In this document: positions 17,424 through 27,809 of the stretch, in pieces | How positions within the stretch are numbered: the stretch's first letter is position 1 | Layout: each line of letters starts with the position of its first letter | Source: CAIWHR01 sp963811685 | GTDB lineage: Bacteria; Pseudomonadota; Gammaproteobacteria; Burkholderiales; Casimicrobiaceae | NCBI GenBank assembly: GCA_963811685.1 | Contig: CAWESK010000013.1 | Location: 92,402-156,401 of the forward strand | Length of the DNA: 64,000 nt | Direction of reading: 5' to 3' | Made by a program: the position numbers and the translations under genes | Notes under the pieces: generated by a model | Told to the model about the DNA's origin: nothing | The model's input: the letters and a program-made list of their open reading frames with translations, nothing else | The model's database searches: none

Positions 17424-18059
17424 ATGAACGTCCGGAAAGCGATAGTTACGGCAATAGCAGGATGCGCGTTGGGCTTGGCCGCGGGGCAGGCGATGGCCGT
17501 AGCCCTCTGCGACAACGTTGCAACCATGGGCGATTGGGTCGCCGCAGGGTCGTGCATCCAGGGCGATAAGCTGTGGACGCTGACCGACCGGGGAAATCTT
17601 CTTGATGGCGTCCATGTGGATTTCACCAACCCGACGCCCCTCACGAATGTCATGGCGATCAGTAACTTCGACCATACCGACGCTGCGTTCACCTGGAATC
17701 TTAGCTACACCATTCATGTGATAGATCCGAAGTTCTTCATTGCTATCATGGCTGCGGGTGCCGACGACACTGGCGGTTTGGGATCGCTGCTGCACAAAGT
17801 TGTTACCGGCGATCCGACCATCAACCCGTTCGCCCTCAACGTCGTAAATGGCAAGGAAGACGCTGGATCAATTCAAGCTGGCCTCACTGCCACAACGCTG
17901 AATGTCGTTGAGACTTTCCACGTGAATGCCGGGGCGAATCTGAATAGCGTGTCCGACAGCTTCATTCAACGGCGGCTCGCAGCTCCCGAGCCTGGAACGC
18001 TCGTCCTCCTAGGCGCGGGATTGATCGCTCTTGGTGCGTTGCGCCGCAAGTCGACGTAG
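17424..18059 (+). CDS. PEP-CTERM sorting-domain protein
   Basis: 211 residues. Start ATG 17424 is supported by GGAGG seven bases upstream. The signal peptide is AIVTAIAGCALGLAAGQAMA. The body has no family I recognise. The C-terminus is a textbook exosortase signal: APEPGT, a hydrophobic helix (LVLLGAGLIALGAL), and RRK. Exosortase A, encoded at 27810, should cleave at the PEP motif and hand the protein to the envelope or exopolysaccharide matrix. A strong terminator follows immediately, so it is monocistronic. Confidence 0.9.
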   Translation: MNVRKAIVTAIAGCALGLAAGQAMAVALCDNVATMGDWVAAGSCIQGDKLWTLTDRGNLLDGVHVDFTNPTPLTNVMAISNFDHTDAAFTWNLSYTIHVIDPKFFIAIMAAGADDTGGLGSLLHKVVTGDPTINPFALNVVNGKEDAGSIQAGLTATTLNVVETFHVNAGANLNSVSDSFIQRRLAAPEPGTLVLLGAGLIALGALRRKST

Positions 18060-18088
18060 CAAACACCAGGCGGGATTCCCGTCATCGA

Positions 18089-18122
18089 CAAGACCCCGTC
18101 GCAAGATGGGGTCTTGTTTTTT
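18089..18122 (+). terminator. Rho-independent terminator after PEP-CTERM gene
   Basis: Stem CAAGACCCC (18089-18097) pairs with GGGGTCTTG (18108-18116) across a 10-base loop, followed by a run of six T (18117-18122). The 9-bp GC-rich stem and T-run make this a clear intrinsic terminator for the gene ending at 18059. Confidence 0.92.
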
Positions 18123-18625
18123 GGGTGTCTGACAAAGAGAGAGTGCGCCCCTCGTTGGGTCCGTGGCGGGTCGTGGCACAATCCAACGCGACCGCATTCG
18201 TGGTGGGTTTCCCCCGGTCCAAACCTCGCAACGAACGCCTCGAGGCCGCCCACGGCCCACACGTCCCACGGACGGCGTGACCGCTCAATCCAAACGATCC
18301 TGAAGTCGGCATTGCCGCCGCAAAAATACGAATTTTCAATATAATTACGCCAATACACTCTTTGTAAGACGGCTCGACGACATCGAGATGCCTTGAATAC
18401 GGATTGACCCTCAATCCGTAAGCGGTTCCGATGCGCGCCAGCGACCGCCCGCCCAACATCCGGTCGTTGTTTGCCACTATCGGGTTGCGCTGATTACCAC
18501 GCACTGTGGATGACAGCTCCACGCCAATGGCATGAAGCGTCTTCATGGGCCGCCAACCGGATCGGCGCGTCAATTAGTTGGTGTTACCATCGCCCTTCGC
18601 CGCGGTTTCGTATCGGGAGAAAACC
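18123..18625 (+). other. Leader region of the exopolysaccharide operon
   Basis: About 500 bases without a supported gene, upstream of the long polysaccharide operon. An AT-rich patch at about 18323-18358 (around tacgaattttcaatataatt) stands out from the GC-rich background and is a candidate promoter or regulator site. Just before the first gene, GGGAGA at 18615-18620 is a plausible ribosome-binding site. I see no repeat or RNA gene. Confidence 0.4.
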
Positions 18626-19273
18626 ATGAATTCGATCTGGACAAGCGACCGAGTCGGGCGACCCAGCAGCCTCAGTCATCCGATGCGCGTTGTCGTCATT
18701 GGTTTGGCGATATTGGTCGGCGCCTGCGCGACGACCTACCCGCCCGCGCCCCGCGAGGCAGCAACGTCCGACTTCCAGTACAGGATCGGGCCGCTCGACA
18801 CGGTGAACATCATCGTCTGGCGCAATCCGGAGCTGTCACTGACCGTTCCCGTGCGCCCGGACGGCAAGGTGACGACCCCTCTCGTCGACGACGTTCCCGC
18901 GATCGGGAAGACTCCGACCGAGCTCGCGAAGGACATCGAGACGGCGCTCGCCAAGTACATTCGCGACCCGGTGGTCACCGTCGTCGTCACCACGTTCGTC
19001 GGTCCGACGAGCGCCCAGATTCGCGTCATCGGCGAAGCCGCCAGGCCGCAGATCCTGCCGTTTCGCAGAAACTTGACGCTGCTCGACGTGATGATCGCCG
19101 TCGGCGGCCTCACGGATTTCGCCGACGGCAACCATGCCACCATCTACCGCGCCGACGAGGGCGGCAAATCCTACGGCGTGCGTCTCCAGGATCTCGTGAA
19201 GCGCGGGGACGTCACGGCGAACGTCGACATGCGGCCGGGCGACATCCTCATCATTCCCCAGAGCTGGTTCTAG
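18626..19273 (+). CDS. Wza/EpsE-type polysaccharide export lipoprotein, exosortase A system
   Basis: 215 residues. ATG 18626 has GGGAGA upstream. The signal ends at lipobox LVGAC, so it is an outer-membrane lipoprotein. The body has the Poly_export domain (FQYRIGPLDTVNIIVWRNPE) and one SLBB-type domain (IRVIGEAARPQILPFRRN; MRPGDILIIPQSWF at the end). These proteins form the outer-membrane channel for exopolysaccharide. It is first in an operon whose order (export lipoprotein, chain-length protein, kinase, barrel, ATPase) is the standard exosortase A-associated locus. An internal Met at residue 20 is an alternative start. Confidence 0.92.
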   Translation: MNSIWTSDRVGRPSSLSHPMRVVVIGLAILVGACATTYPPAPREAATSDFQYRIGPLDTVNIIVWRNPELSLTVPVRPDGKVTTPLVDDVPAIGKTPTELAKDIETALAKYIRDPVVTVVVTTFVGPTSAQIRVIGEAARPQILPFRRNLTLLDVMIAVGGLTDFADGNHATIYRADEGGKSYGVRLQDLVKRGDVTANVDMRPGDILIIPQSWF

Positions 19274-19303
19274 CCGGGCTCTCCTCCGTCACGAGGTCAT
19301 CGC

Positions 19304-20845
19304 ATGGACGAGTTGCTGCAGCAGCTGATCGGCCGTCTTCGCGGCATGTGGCATCGCCGCTGGATCGGGCTCGCGGTCGCGTGGATCGTCGGGATCGTCG
19401 CCGTCGGCATTGCACTGCGCATCCCCGAGCGGTACGAGGCCACCGCCCGCGTGTACGTCGACACGCAGTCGCTGCTGCGGCCGCTGATGGCGGGGCTCGC
19501 GATCCAGCCCAATCTCGACCAGCAGGTGGCGCTGATGAGCCGCACGCTGATCAGCCGCCCGAATGTCGAGAAGCTCCTGCACATGGCCGATCTGGATCTG
19601 CGCATCAGGTCCGCCGCCGAGCGCGAGGAGGTGATCGACAACCTGATGAAGCAGCTCCAGCTCACGGGCAACGTGACCAACAATCTTTACGTGATCTCGT
19701 ATCGGAATCCGAGCCCGGAAAGGGCGAAGAACGTCGTCCAGTCGCTGCTCACGATCTTCGTCGAGTCGAGCCTCGGGGACAAGCGGCTCGACACCCGCAG
19801 CGCGATGAAATTCGTCGACGAGCAGACGAAGGCCTACGAGGAGAACCTGCAGGCAGCGGAGGATCGCCTCAAGCAATTCAAGTTGAAATACCTCGGCGTC
19901 ACCGGACAAGGTCTCGATTATTTCGGCCGCTTGTCGAAAGTGAAGGACGACATCGAAAACGCGCGGCTCGAGCTCAACGCGGCGGAACAGTCGCGCGATG
20001 CGTACAAGGCGCAGCTCGCGGGCCTCGCTCCCGTCTACCTGCCGGATTCGCGGCCGCCTGTGGCCGTCCCGGAGATCGATGCGCGGATCACGGCCCAGAA
20101 GACGAGGCTCGACGAGCTCCTGCGCAACTTCACCGACCAGCACCCGGACGTCGTCGGCACGCGGCGCGTGATCAAGGAGCTCGAGCGGCAGCGCGCGACC
20201 GAGATCGAGGCGATGCAGAAAGCGGCGGGCAAGCCGGCCGAACCGACCGCGGACGCGAATCCCGTCTATCAGCAGCTCAAGGTCTCGCTTGCCGACGCCG
20301 AAGCGAACGTCGCTTCGCTGCGGTCGAAGCTCGACGCGTACGAGCGCCAGTTCGCGCAATTGAAGACATCGGCGCGCCTCGTCCCGCAGGCGGAGGCCGA
20401 ATACGCGCAACTCACCCGCGATTACGACGTCCAGAAAAAGACCTACGAAACGCTCCTTGCAAGGCGCGAGGCCGCGACCATGGGCGTGGGAGTGCAGGAC
20501 ACGGGCGGGACCCAGTTCCGCATCATCGACCCGCCTCGCGTGTCGCCGGATCCGGTCCCCCCGACGCGCGCGATGCTGCTGGCGATTGCCTTTGCGATCT
20601 CGCTGTTCGCCGGGTTGGCAGCGAGCTTCGTCGCGAACGAGGTGCTGCCGACATTCCGCGACGTGCGCGCGCTGCGCGACGTGGCGGCACGGCCGATCCT
20701 GGGCACCGTCTCGATGCTCCCGAGCGAAAGGATCACCCGCCTCGCGCGGCGGCGGGCCTACCTGTTCGTGGGCGGGCTCGGCGGATTGCTCGCCTCGTTC
20801 GCGGCGGTGCTCGCCTTCGCCCTCCTGATCGGTCGCGTAGCGTGA
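19304..20845 (+). CDS. Wzz-type polysaccharide chain-length determinant, exosortase A system
   Basis: 513 residues. Transmembrane helices near the N-terminus (about 21-40, WIGLAVAWIVGIVAVGIAL) and near 420-445 and 485-510 bracket a long periplasmic coiled-coil region (about 180-390). The G-rich proline motif before the second helix (RIIDPPRVSPDPVPPTRAML) is typical of Wzz/PCP proteins. Unlike Wzc it has no fused kinase; the kinase is the next gene. It sets polymer length and couples the export lipoprotein to the inner membrane. Confidence 0.93.
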   Translation: MDELLQQLIGRLRGMWHRRWIGLAVAWIVGIVAVGIALRIPERYEATARVYVDTQSLLRPLMAGLAIQPNLDQQVALMSRTLISRPNVEKLLHMADLDLRIRSAAEREEVIDNLMKQLQLTGNVTNNLYVISYRNPSPERAKNVVQSLLTIFVESSLGDKRLDTRSAMKFVDEQTKAYEENLQAAEDRLKQFKLKYLGVTGQGLDYFGRLSKVKDDIENARLELNAAEQSRDAYKAQLAGLAPVYLPDSRPPVAVPEIDARITAQKTRLDELLRNFTDQHPDVVGTRRVIKELERQRATEIEAMQKAAGKPAEPTADANPVYQQLKVSLADAEANVASLRSKLDAYERQFAQLKTSARLVPQAEAEYAQLTRDYDVQKKTYETLLARREAATMGVGVQDTGGTQFRIIDPPRVSPDPVPPTRAMLLAIAFAISLFAGLAASFVANEVLPTFRDVRALRDVAARPILGTVSMLPSERITRLARRRAYLFVGGLGGLLASFAAVLAFALLIGRVA

Positions 20846-20855
20846 GGAGCGACCG

Positions 20856-21843
20856 GTGAGCCTAATCGAACAGGCCGCGAAGCGGCTCGAAGCATTGCGG
20901 CGCGCGGGAGCGCTGACCAGCGAAGATTCGTCCCCTGTCGCAGACGACACCTCCGCAAAGGACCGCGAGCGCGTCCCCACCCCGGAAGCGGTCGTCCGCG
21001 CGCTCGACCCCCGGCCGCACGATACCGCCGCCCCGCAGCTCCCCGCGGTGGAGGAACAGAGGGCTGCATCAGCAGAAGCGCCGAGCGCGCCGGCGGCGCG
21101 AGCGGCGAGGCCGCCGTTCGCCATCGATCTCGAAAGGCTGAAAGCGCTCGGGTACGTCACCCCCGACGCACCGAAGTCGCAAATCGCCGACGAATTCCGC
21201 GTCCTCAAGAGGCCCATCCTGCGCAATGCGCGGGGCACGCCTGGCGCGCGGAGCCGGAACGGCACGCTGGTCATGGTCACGAGCGCGCTTCCCGGCGAAG
21301 GCAAGACGTTCACGGCGCTCAATCTGGCGATGAGCATCGCGATGGAGGTCGACCATACGGTGCTGCTGGTCGACGGCGACGTCGCGCATCCGACGTTTCC
21401 GGAGACTTCTCGGCGTCCCGTCGTCGCCGGGTTTGATGGACTTGCTGACGCATCGCGAGATCGACCTTGCCGACGCGCTGGTCAAGACCGACATCGACAA
21501 GCTGACGATCCTGCCGGCCGGGTCGCGACACCGGCGGGCGACAGAACTCCTGGCCAGCGAGCAGATGGCCACGCTGCTCGCCGAGCTCGGATCGCGTTAT
21601 CCGGACCGCATCGTGATCTTCGACTCGCCGCCGCTGCTCGCAACGACCGAGGCGCGGGTCCTGGCGACGAACATGGGACAGATCGTCATGGTCGTGGCCT
21701 CCGACGCCACGACACAGCACGCCGTCAAGCACGCGCTGTCGGCGCTCGATAGCTGCGAGATCGTAATGATGGTGTTGAACAAGGCTCGGGAGAGCGATAT
21801 CGGCACCTATTACGCGTACTACGCGGATGAAGACGCGCTCTGA
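20856..21843 (+). CDS. Tyrosine autokinase (BY-kinase) of the exosortase A exopolysaccharide system (one frameshift)
   Basis: Starts at GTG 20856. Walker A TSALPGEGKTFTALN and Walker A'-like VLLVDGDVAHP identify a bacterial tyrosine kinase of the CpsD/CapB type. At 21401 one extra G shifts the frame; removing it gives FPRLLGVPSSPGLMDLLTH, the conserved continuation, and the second half (LTILPAGSRHRRATELLAS, VIFDSPPLL) is intact to TGA 21841-21843. A tyrosine-rich tail (YYAYY) near the C-terminus is the likely autophosphorylation site. Works with the adjacent chain-length protein to control polymerisation. Confidence 0.88.
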
Positions 21844-23620
21844 CCTCGTCGCCAGCTCGCCGGAATGCCCGCAGCGCTCCGCGTTGCGACGATCGAAAGG
21901 GCGGAGCCCGGGGCGACGGCGTTCTTGTGCCTTTCTGAGCGCCGGGATCCTTGCGCTCCTCTGCACGCCGGCCGGCGCGCAATACGCCGCCGGGGTGGCG
22001 ACCGGCAGCGTCGGCGACCCCTGTGGAGGGATCGGAACAGGACGACCGCGGAACACCGCTTCCACCGATGCTCGGTCGTCATTGACGTCCGGCGCCGACG
22101 CCGGCGGTGACGCGGCCTCTGCGTCCTCGGCCCGGCGCCGTCGGCGCGGCCGGGCAGAGCGGCGACCAGTACCGGCCCATCACGCCATCGATCTCGGTCA
22201 CGGAAACGCTGACCAACAACGTCAACCTGAAACCCAGCTCACAGGCGCAAAGCGATCTCGTCAGTCTGATCACCCCTCAACTCGCCATCGACGAGAGAGG
22301 GACGCGCACCTGCCTCAGAGGGACTATCGCGGCGCCGGCCGCGCTCTACGTCAAGACCGGCGGAGAGAACAACAAGATCTATCCGTCGGCGAGCCTGTTC
22401 GGACATGCCGAGGTGCTGGAGCAGCTTTTCTTCATCGACGGCGCCATCCTGGTGAGCCAGCAATTCCTCACGCCGTTCGGCGCCCAGCCGGTGGACCTCT
22501 CGAACGCGACCCAGAACCGCTACACCGTCGGCGAACTACCGGGTCAGCCCCTATCTCAAGGGGGTCACGACGGACGGCATCCGCTACGAGGTGCGCAACA
22601 ACAACACGTGGACCAATCTCAGCGGCGCGCCGATCGCGACCAACAATGCGTATTACAACGAATGGCTGGCACATGTCGCGAGCCCCGTCGCGCGCACCGG
22701 ATGGTCGCTCGACTACGACTGGAACGACGTCAAGTTCAACAATCAGCCGCCGCTGATCACCGAGCTGACGCGCGGGACGGTCTTCTATCAGGTCGATCCG
22801 AGCGTCCGCGTCTCGGCCGACGGCGGTTACGAGGACAACCGGTACACGTTCACCGATTATCGCGACGCCATCTACGGCGTGGGCATGCGAGCTGGCAGCC
22901 CACGCCGCGCACGAACCTCGTCGCGAACTGGGAGCACCGGTTTTTCGGCTCGTCGTATCTCGTGAGCTTCGATCACCACACACCGCTCTCCGCCGTCAGC
23001 GGGCGTTTCTCGCGCAACATCACGAGCTACCCGCAGCAGTTCCTCACGCTGCCGGCCACCGGCAATGTCCCGCTGCTGCTGGACATCATCCTCGCCACGC
23101 GCTTTCCCGATCCCGCGGAGCGGCAGCAGATCGTGAATGCGATCATCTCGGAGCGCGGACTGCCGACAAGCATCTCGGGGCCGGTCAATCTCTATACGCA
23201 ACAAATCTATCTGCAGGAGTACGGCAACCTGACGGTGGGGATGCTCGGAGCGCGCAACGCGGTCTTTCTCGTCGGCTACTACCTGCGCAGCGAGGCGATA
23301 TCCGGGCGCCGGCGACACGCTGCCGCCGGAACTCGTGGGCGCGAACGACAACACCCAGAAGGGCGTGACGCTCACCTGGACCCATAGCCTCAATCCGAAG
23401 CTTTTGCTGACCGCCACCGCAACGGTGTCGCGAACGGTCGCCCTCGCGCCCCGTGCCGGCGACGACCAACCAGGGGATCGTCTCGTTGCGGGCGGTGACA
23501 CCGCTTTCGCCGACGACGACGGCGTTCGTCGGCGCGCGCTATCAGAAGCTCAATTCCGACGTGACCATCGACTACACCGAAGCGGCCGTCTTCGCCGGCT
23601 TCAATTACATTTTCAAGTAG
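21827..23620 (+). CDS. Outer-membrane beta-barrel protein of the exosortase A system (several frameshifts)
   Basis: The coding signal moves among three frames but stays continuous. The N-terminal signal peptide is LSAGILALLCTPAGAQ; then ITPSISVTETLTNNVNLKPS, the usual opening of this barrel family, then amphipathic strands (RYEVRNNNTWTNLSG, VRVSADGGYEDNRYTF, LVANWEHRFFGSSYLVSF), ending YTEAAVFAGFNYIFK before TAG 23618-23620. It resembles the large outer-membrane barrel found between kinase and ATPase in exosortase A loci, likely part of polymer export. At least four single-base shifts break it (near 22540, 22890, 23300, 23470). The start at ATG 21827 is uncertain. Confidence 0.75.
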
Positions 23621-23628
23621 CCGCGACA

Positions 23629-24675
23629 ATGTACGAATCCTATTTCGGGCTGACCGGCAAGCCCTTCCAGCTCAACCCCGATCCGTCGTTCTTCTACGGG
23701 AGCCGCGGGCACAAGCGCGCGTTCGCGTACCTCGAATACGGGCTCTACCAGAGCGAAGGTTTCATCGTCATCACCGGCGACATCGGCGCCGGAAAGACGA
23801 CGATCGTGAGAAGCCTCCTCGAACAGCTCGACAGCTCGAAAGTGGTCGCGGTGCAGCTCGTCAGCACCCAGCTCGAGGCGGATGACATGCTGCGCGCCGT
23901 CGGGGCCGCCTTCGGAATTCCGGTCAGAACGGTCGACAAGGCCATCCTGCTCGCGTCGCTGGAGGCATTCCTGTGCCAGCTGGCGGTGGACAAGAAACGC
24001 GCGCTGCTGGTCGTCGACGAGGCGCAGAACCTGGCGCCCGGCGCGATCGAGGAGCTGCGGATGCTGTCCAACTTCCAGCTCGGCGATCAGGCGCTGCTGC
24101 AGAGCTTCCTCGTCGGCCAGCCCGAGCTTCGCGCGATGATGCAGGGTCCGCAGATGCAGCAGTTGCGGCAGCGCGTGATCGCCTCCTATCACCTGGGGCC
24201 GCTCGACAAGTCCGAGACCCAGGCCTATGTCGAGCACCGGCTGAAGCACGTGGGCTGGAAGGGCGATCCCCGGTTCGAGCCCGCGTGCTTCGATCTCATC
24301 CATGCGCTGACCGGAGGCATTCCACGGCGGATCAACACGCTGTGCAACCGGCTGCTGCTCGCGACGTTCCTCGCGGAGCGCCACGTGATCGACACGAGCG
24401 ACGTGGAGACGATCGCCCGCGAAATCGGAGAGGAGATGGGAGGCGAGTCCACGCTCGCCCAGATGACGGTGATCGACGGCGGAGGCACCGACGGCGAGGG
24501 CTCGCACCCGACACGCATCGATCCATCGGTCTGGCATCGGCATTTCAGCCAGATCGAGGAGCGGATCGATCGGTTGGAGCGAACGGTCGGCGGGGCCGTC
24601 GACCTGCTCCATCACCTTCTGCATCCGGACAAGGCGGCGACCGCCAAGCCGGGTCCTCCGCCCAAGAAAAAATGA
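23629..24675 (+). CDS. Exosortase A-associated AAA ATPase (ExeA-like)
   Basis: 348 residues. Begins MYESYFGLTGKPFQLNPDP, the standard start of ExeA/GspA-like ATPases. Walker A is GDIGAGKTT near residue 50 and Walker B is LLVVDEAQNL near 125, with an AAA_22 domain (about 35-270) and sensor-like GGIPRRINTLCNR. No peptidoglycan-binding domain is fused; the tail is a short charged/coiled region ending KKK. Found in nearly all exosortase A loci; the role in export or assembly is not known. It overlaps wecB by four bases. Confidence 0.92.
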   Translation: MYESYFGLTGKPFQLNPDPSFFYGSRGHKRAFAYLEYGLYQSEGFIVITGDIGAGKTTIVRSLLEQLDSSKVVAVQLVSTQLEADDMLRAVGAAFGIPVRTVDKAILLASLEAFLCQLAVDKKRALLVVDEAQNLAPGAIEELRMLSNFQLGDQALLQSFLVGQPELRAMMQGPQMQQLRQRVIASYHLGPLDKSETQAYVEHRLKHVGWKGDPRFEPACFDLIHALTGGIPRRINTLCNRLLLATFLAERHVIDTSDVETIAREIGEEMGGESTLAQMTVIDGGGTDGEGSHPTRIDPSVWHRHFSQIEERIDRLERTVGGAVDLLHHLLHPDKAATAKPGPPPKKK

Positions 24676-25844
24676 ACGACGCGCTGCGATCATCCGGACC
24701 GCTGCTGTGCGTCGTTGGCGCAAGACCGAATTACATGAAGATGGCGCCGCTCGTGCGCGCCTTCGGCCGGCGTTCGGACTTGCCGGATGTCGTTCTCGTC
24801 CATACCGGCCAGCACTACGACGTCGAAATGAACGAGCGGCTGTTCGCCGATCTCGAGATGCCGGCGCCCGACCTCAACCTCGAGGTCGGCTCGGGGACGC
24901 ATGCGGTGCAGACGGCGGAGATCATGCGCCGCTTCGAGCCCGTGCTCGACCGGCTCCTGCCAAGCCTCGTGATCGTCGTCGGCGATGTCAACTCGACGCT
25001 CGCGTGCAGCCTGGTCGCGGCCAAGAAGCGCACGCCCGTCGCTCACGTGGAGGCGGGACTGCGCAGCTTCGACCGCGAGATGCCCGAAGAGATCAATCGC
25101 GTGCTGACCGATCAGATCGCCGATCTCCTCTTCATCACCGAGCGCTCGGCCGCGGACAATCTCGTGCGCGAGGGAATCGCGCCCTCGCGCATCCGCTTCG
25201 TCGGCAACGTGATGATCGACTCGCTGCTGCTCCACCGCCAGCGAGCGGTGCCGCCGGCCGTCACGCTTTCGCGCGAGGGCGTCGCCGACGGCTTCCTCGC
25301 CGGCGCGAACGGGTTCGGGGTCGTCACGCTGCACCGTCCCTCCAACGTCGACGACCCGGCGGCGTTGCGCGAATCGCTCTCGTTGCTGCGCGATGTCGCG
25401 GAGCGCCTGCCGTTGATATGGCCGGTGCATCCGCGCGCCCGGGGCAACATCGAGCGGCTCGGATTGGCGGCGATGCTGACGGGTGCGGCGATCGCGCTGC
25501 TTCCCCCGCAAGGCTATCTGGAGATGCTGGGACTTCTCGCCGAAGCGAAGCTCGTGCTGACCGACTCGGGCGGCATTCAGGAGGAGACGACCGCGCTCGC
25601 CGTGCCGTGCCTCACCATGCGCGAGAACACCGAGCGTCCCATTACCGTCGAGCAGGGCACGAACACGCTCGTCGGTCGCAACCGCGGGCAGGCGCTTCGC
25701 TGCGTCGACGACATCCTGGCCGCAAGCGGCAAGCGCGGCGGCATGCCGGAGCTTTGGGACGGCCACGCCGCCGAGCGGATCGCCAACGAGCTCCACGCGT
25801 GGCTCGCACTGTCCGGCGCCGCGCGGGTCACGGCGGCCGCATGA
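24672..25844 (+). CDS. wecB: UDP-N-acetylglucosamine 2-epimerase (non-hydrolysing)
   Basis: 390 residues. WecB interconverts UDP-GlcNAc and UDP-ManNAc, supplying ManNAc or ManNAcA for polysaccharides. Signatures: GARPNYMKMAPL at the N-terminus, HTGQHYDVEMNE, HVEAGLRSFDREMPEEINR with catalytic acidic residues, and LTDSGGIQEETTALAVPCLT in the UDP site. The start overlaps the ATPase stop and its stop overlaps the deacetylase start, so it belongs tightly to the operon. Confidence 0.95.
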   Translation: MNDALRSSGPLLCVVGARPNYMKMAPLVRAFGRRSDLPDVVLVHTGQHYDVEMNERLFADLEMPAPDLNLEVGSGTHAVQTAEIMRRFEPVLDRLLPSLVIVVGDVNSTLACSLVAAKKRTPVAHVEAGLRSFDREMPEEINRVLTDQIADLLFITERSAADNLVREGIAPSRIRFVGNVMIDSLLLHRQRAVPPAVTLSREGVADGFLAGANGFGVVTLHRPSNVDDPAALRESLSLLRDVAERLPLIWPVHPRARGNIERLGLAAMLTGAAIALLPPQGYLEMLGLLAEAKLVLTDSGGIQEETTALAVPCLTMRENTERPITVEQGTNTLVGRNRGQALRCVDDILAASGKRGGMPELWDGHAAERIANELHAWLALSGAARVTAAA

Positions 25845-26716
25845 GTAATCCGATGAACACGCGCGACGCAGCCGACGGCGCGATCGTGAATGCGCTGACG
25901 ATCGACGTCGAGGACTACTTCCAGGTGTCGGCCTTTTCCGCGCACATCCCGCGCGACTTCGTGGGACACCCTGCCGTGCCGCGTCGAGCGCAACGTCGAT
26001 CAAATCCTGCTGCTGCTCGCGGATGCCGGCGTGCGCGGCCACGTTTTTCACCCTCGGCTGGATTGCCGAGCGCTATCCGGCGATGATCCGTCGCATCGTC
26101 GACGGCGGCCACGAGCTCGCGAGCCACGGCTACGAGCACTGCCGGGCGACCGACCAGGGATACGGGCAATTTCTCGCCGACATCCGCCTCGCCAAGGCGG
26201 TGCTCGAGGATACGTCCTGCTGCCCGGTGAAAGGCTATCGCGCGCCGAGCTTTTCGATCGGACCGAGGAATCAGTGGGCGTTCGAATGCATCGCCGAGGC
26301 CGGCTATCGCTACAGCTCCAGCGTGTACCCCATCCGGCACGATCACTACGGCGCGCCCGACGCCCCGCGCTTCGCTCACGAGGCGTCGAAAGGATTGCTC
26401 GAGTTGCCGATCACGACGGTGCGATTGCTCCACGCGAACTGGCCCGCGGGCGGAGGCGGCTACTTCCGGCTCTTGCCCTATGACGTGTCGCGGTGGTCGC
26501 TCCGCCGTGTCAACGCGGTCGATCGGCAGCCTGCGCTCTTCTACTTCCATCCGTGGGAGCTCGATCCCGAGCAGCCGCGCGTGCAAGGACCGAGCCGCAA
26601 GGCCAGGTTCCGGCACTACCTCAATCTCACGCGCATGGTTCCGCGAATGCGGCGTCTGCTGACGCGATTTCAGATGGGATCGCGTCGACCACGTGTTCCT
26701 GGCGGGCCGAGGCTGA
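25841..26716 (+). CDS. Exosortase A-type polysaccharide deacetylase (three frameshifts)
   Basis: ATG 25841 overlaps the wecB stop. The N-terminus contains TIDVEDYFQVSAFSAHIPRD, with the NodB first Asp; after an extra base at about 25961 the frame gives WDTLPCRVERNVDQ; after an extra G near 26037 it gives ATFFTLGWIAERYPAMI, the metal-binding ASHGYEH, and GYRAPSFSI; a last shift near 26673 leads to WDRVDHVFLAGRG and TGA 26714-26716. A C-terminal segment FYFHPWELDPEQPRV is typical of the DUF3473 extension. It removes acetyl groups from the growing or mature polymer. Confidence 0.87.
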
Positions 26717-27787
26717 TGGGCTCTGCGGCCCTCGCGGAAGTGACGCGGGATACCGTGACGCACGACGGTGCGCGCGTTCGAGCGCGCCGATACCGCTTCG
26801 TGGGATGCTTTCGTCGACCGCTGCCCTGATGCGACGTTCTTCCACCGCATCGGCTGGCGCGACGTCATCGAAAGCGTTTTCCGGCATCGTACCCACTATC
26901 TCGTCGCCGAGCGCGGCCGGGAGATCGTCGGCGTGCTGCCGTTGGCCGAGGTTCGAAGCCGCCTCTTCGGCCATTCGCTGGTTTCGCTGCCTTTTTGCGT
27001 CTATGGCGGTCCCGCGGCCGCCGATGCCGACGCCGAGCGCGGATTGATCGACGCGGCGTCGGAACTTTCGCGCTCGCTCGACGTCGACCACCTGGAGTTT
27101 CGCGATCGCGCGGTCAAGTGTCCTGCGTGGCCGCGCCAGGACCTGTACGTGACCTTCCGCAAGCCGATCCTGCCGGATGTCGAGGCCAATCTCCTGGCGA
27201 TCCCGCGCAAGCAGCGGGCGATGGTGCGCAAGGGAATGAAGAACGGACTGAAGAGCGAAATCGATGTTTCCGTCGACCGTTTCTTTGCGCTGTACGCGGA
27301 CAACGTCCACCGCCACGGCACGCCGCCGTTCGCCAAGCGCTACTTTGCGCGGCTGTCCGCCGTATTCGGCGATCGCTGCGAGATTCTCACGGTGACGGAT
27401 TCGCGCGGCCAGCCGGTAAGCAGCGTCATGAGCTTCTATTTTCGCGACGAGGTGCTGCCTTATTACGCCGGCGACTCGTCCGACGCGCGCGAGCTCGCGG
27501 CGAACGATTTCAAGTACTGGGAGCTCATGCGGCGCGCCTGCGAAGCCGGCGCGCGCGTCTTCGATTACGGCCGCAGCAAGATCGGCACCGGCTCGTTCGA
27601 TTTCAAGCACAACTGGGGATTTGCGCCCTCGCCGCTCGCCTACGAATTCCAGCTGTGGAAGCGCGACTCGATCCCGCAGAACAATCCGCTCAACCCGAAG
27701 TACCGCGCGCTGATCGCGCTCTGGAAGCGCCTGCCGCGGGCAGCCGCCAACGCTCTCGGGCCGCACATCGTGCGCGGCCTCGGCTGA
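26716..27787 (+). CDS. FemAB-related transferase of the exosortase A system
   Basis: About 355 residues if read from ATG 26716, whose start overlaps the upstream stop (TGATG); one extra G at 26767-26768 then has to be removed to enter the long frame. Otherwise GTG 26768 gives 339 residues. The protein has a duplicated GNAT-like fold of the FemAB type (FGHSLVSLPFCVYGGPAA, then DLYVTFRKPILPD, NWGFAPSPLAYEFQLW near the end). FemAB enzymes move aminoacyl groups from aminoacyl-tRNA, but the substrate of this exosortase-linked subgroup is unknown. Confidence 0.88.
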
Positions 27788-27809
27788 CGGGCCCGCGAGC
27801 CCTTCCCGG

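Noticed and set aside
17380..17424. RpoN-type -24/-12 promoter upstream of the PEP-CTERM gene (GGCCAC...GATGCT)
   Set aside because: The GG to GC spacing is one base short and the -12 element is not TTGC-like, so it fails the consensus.
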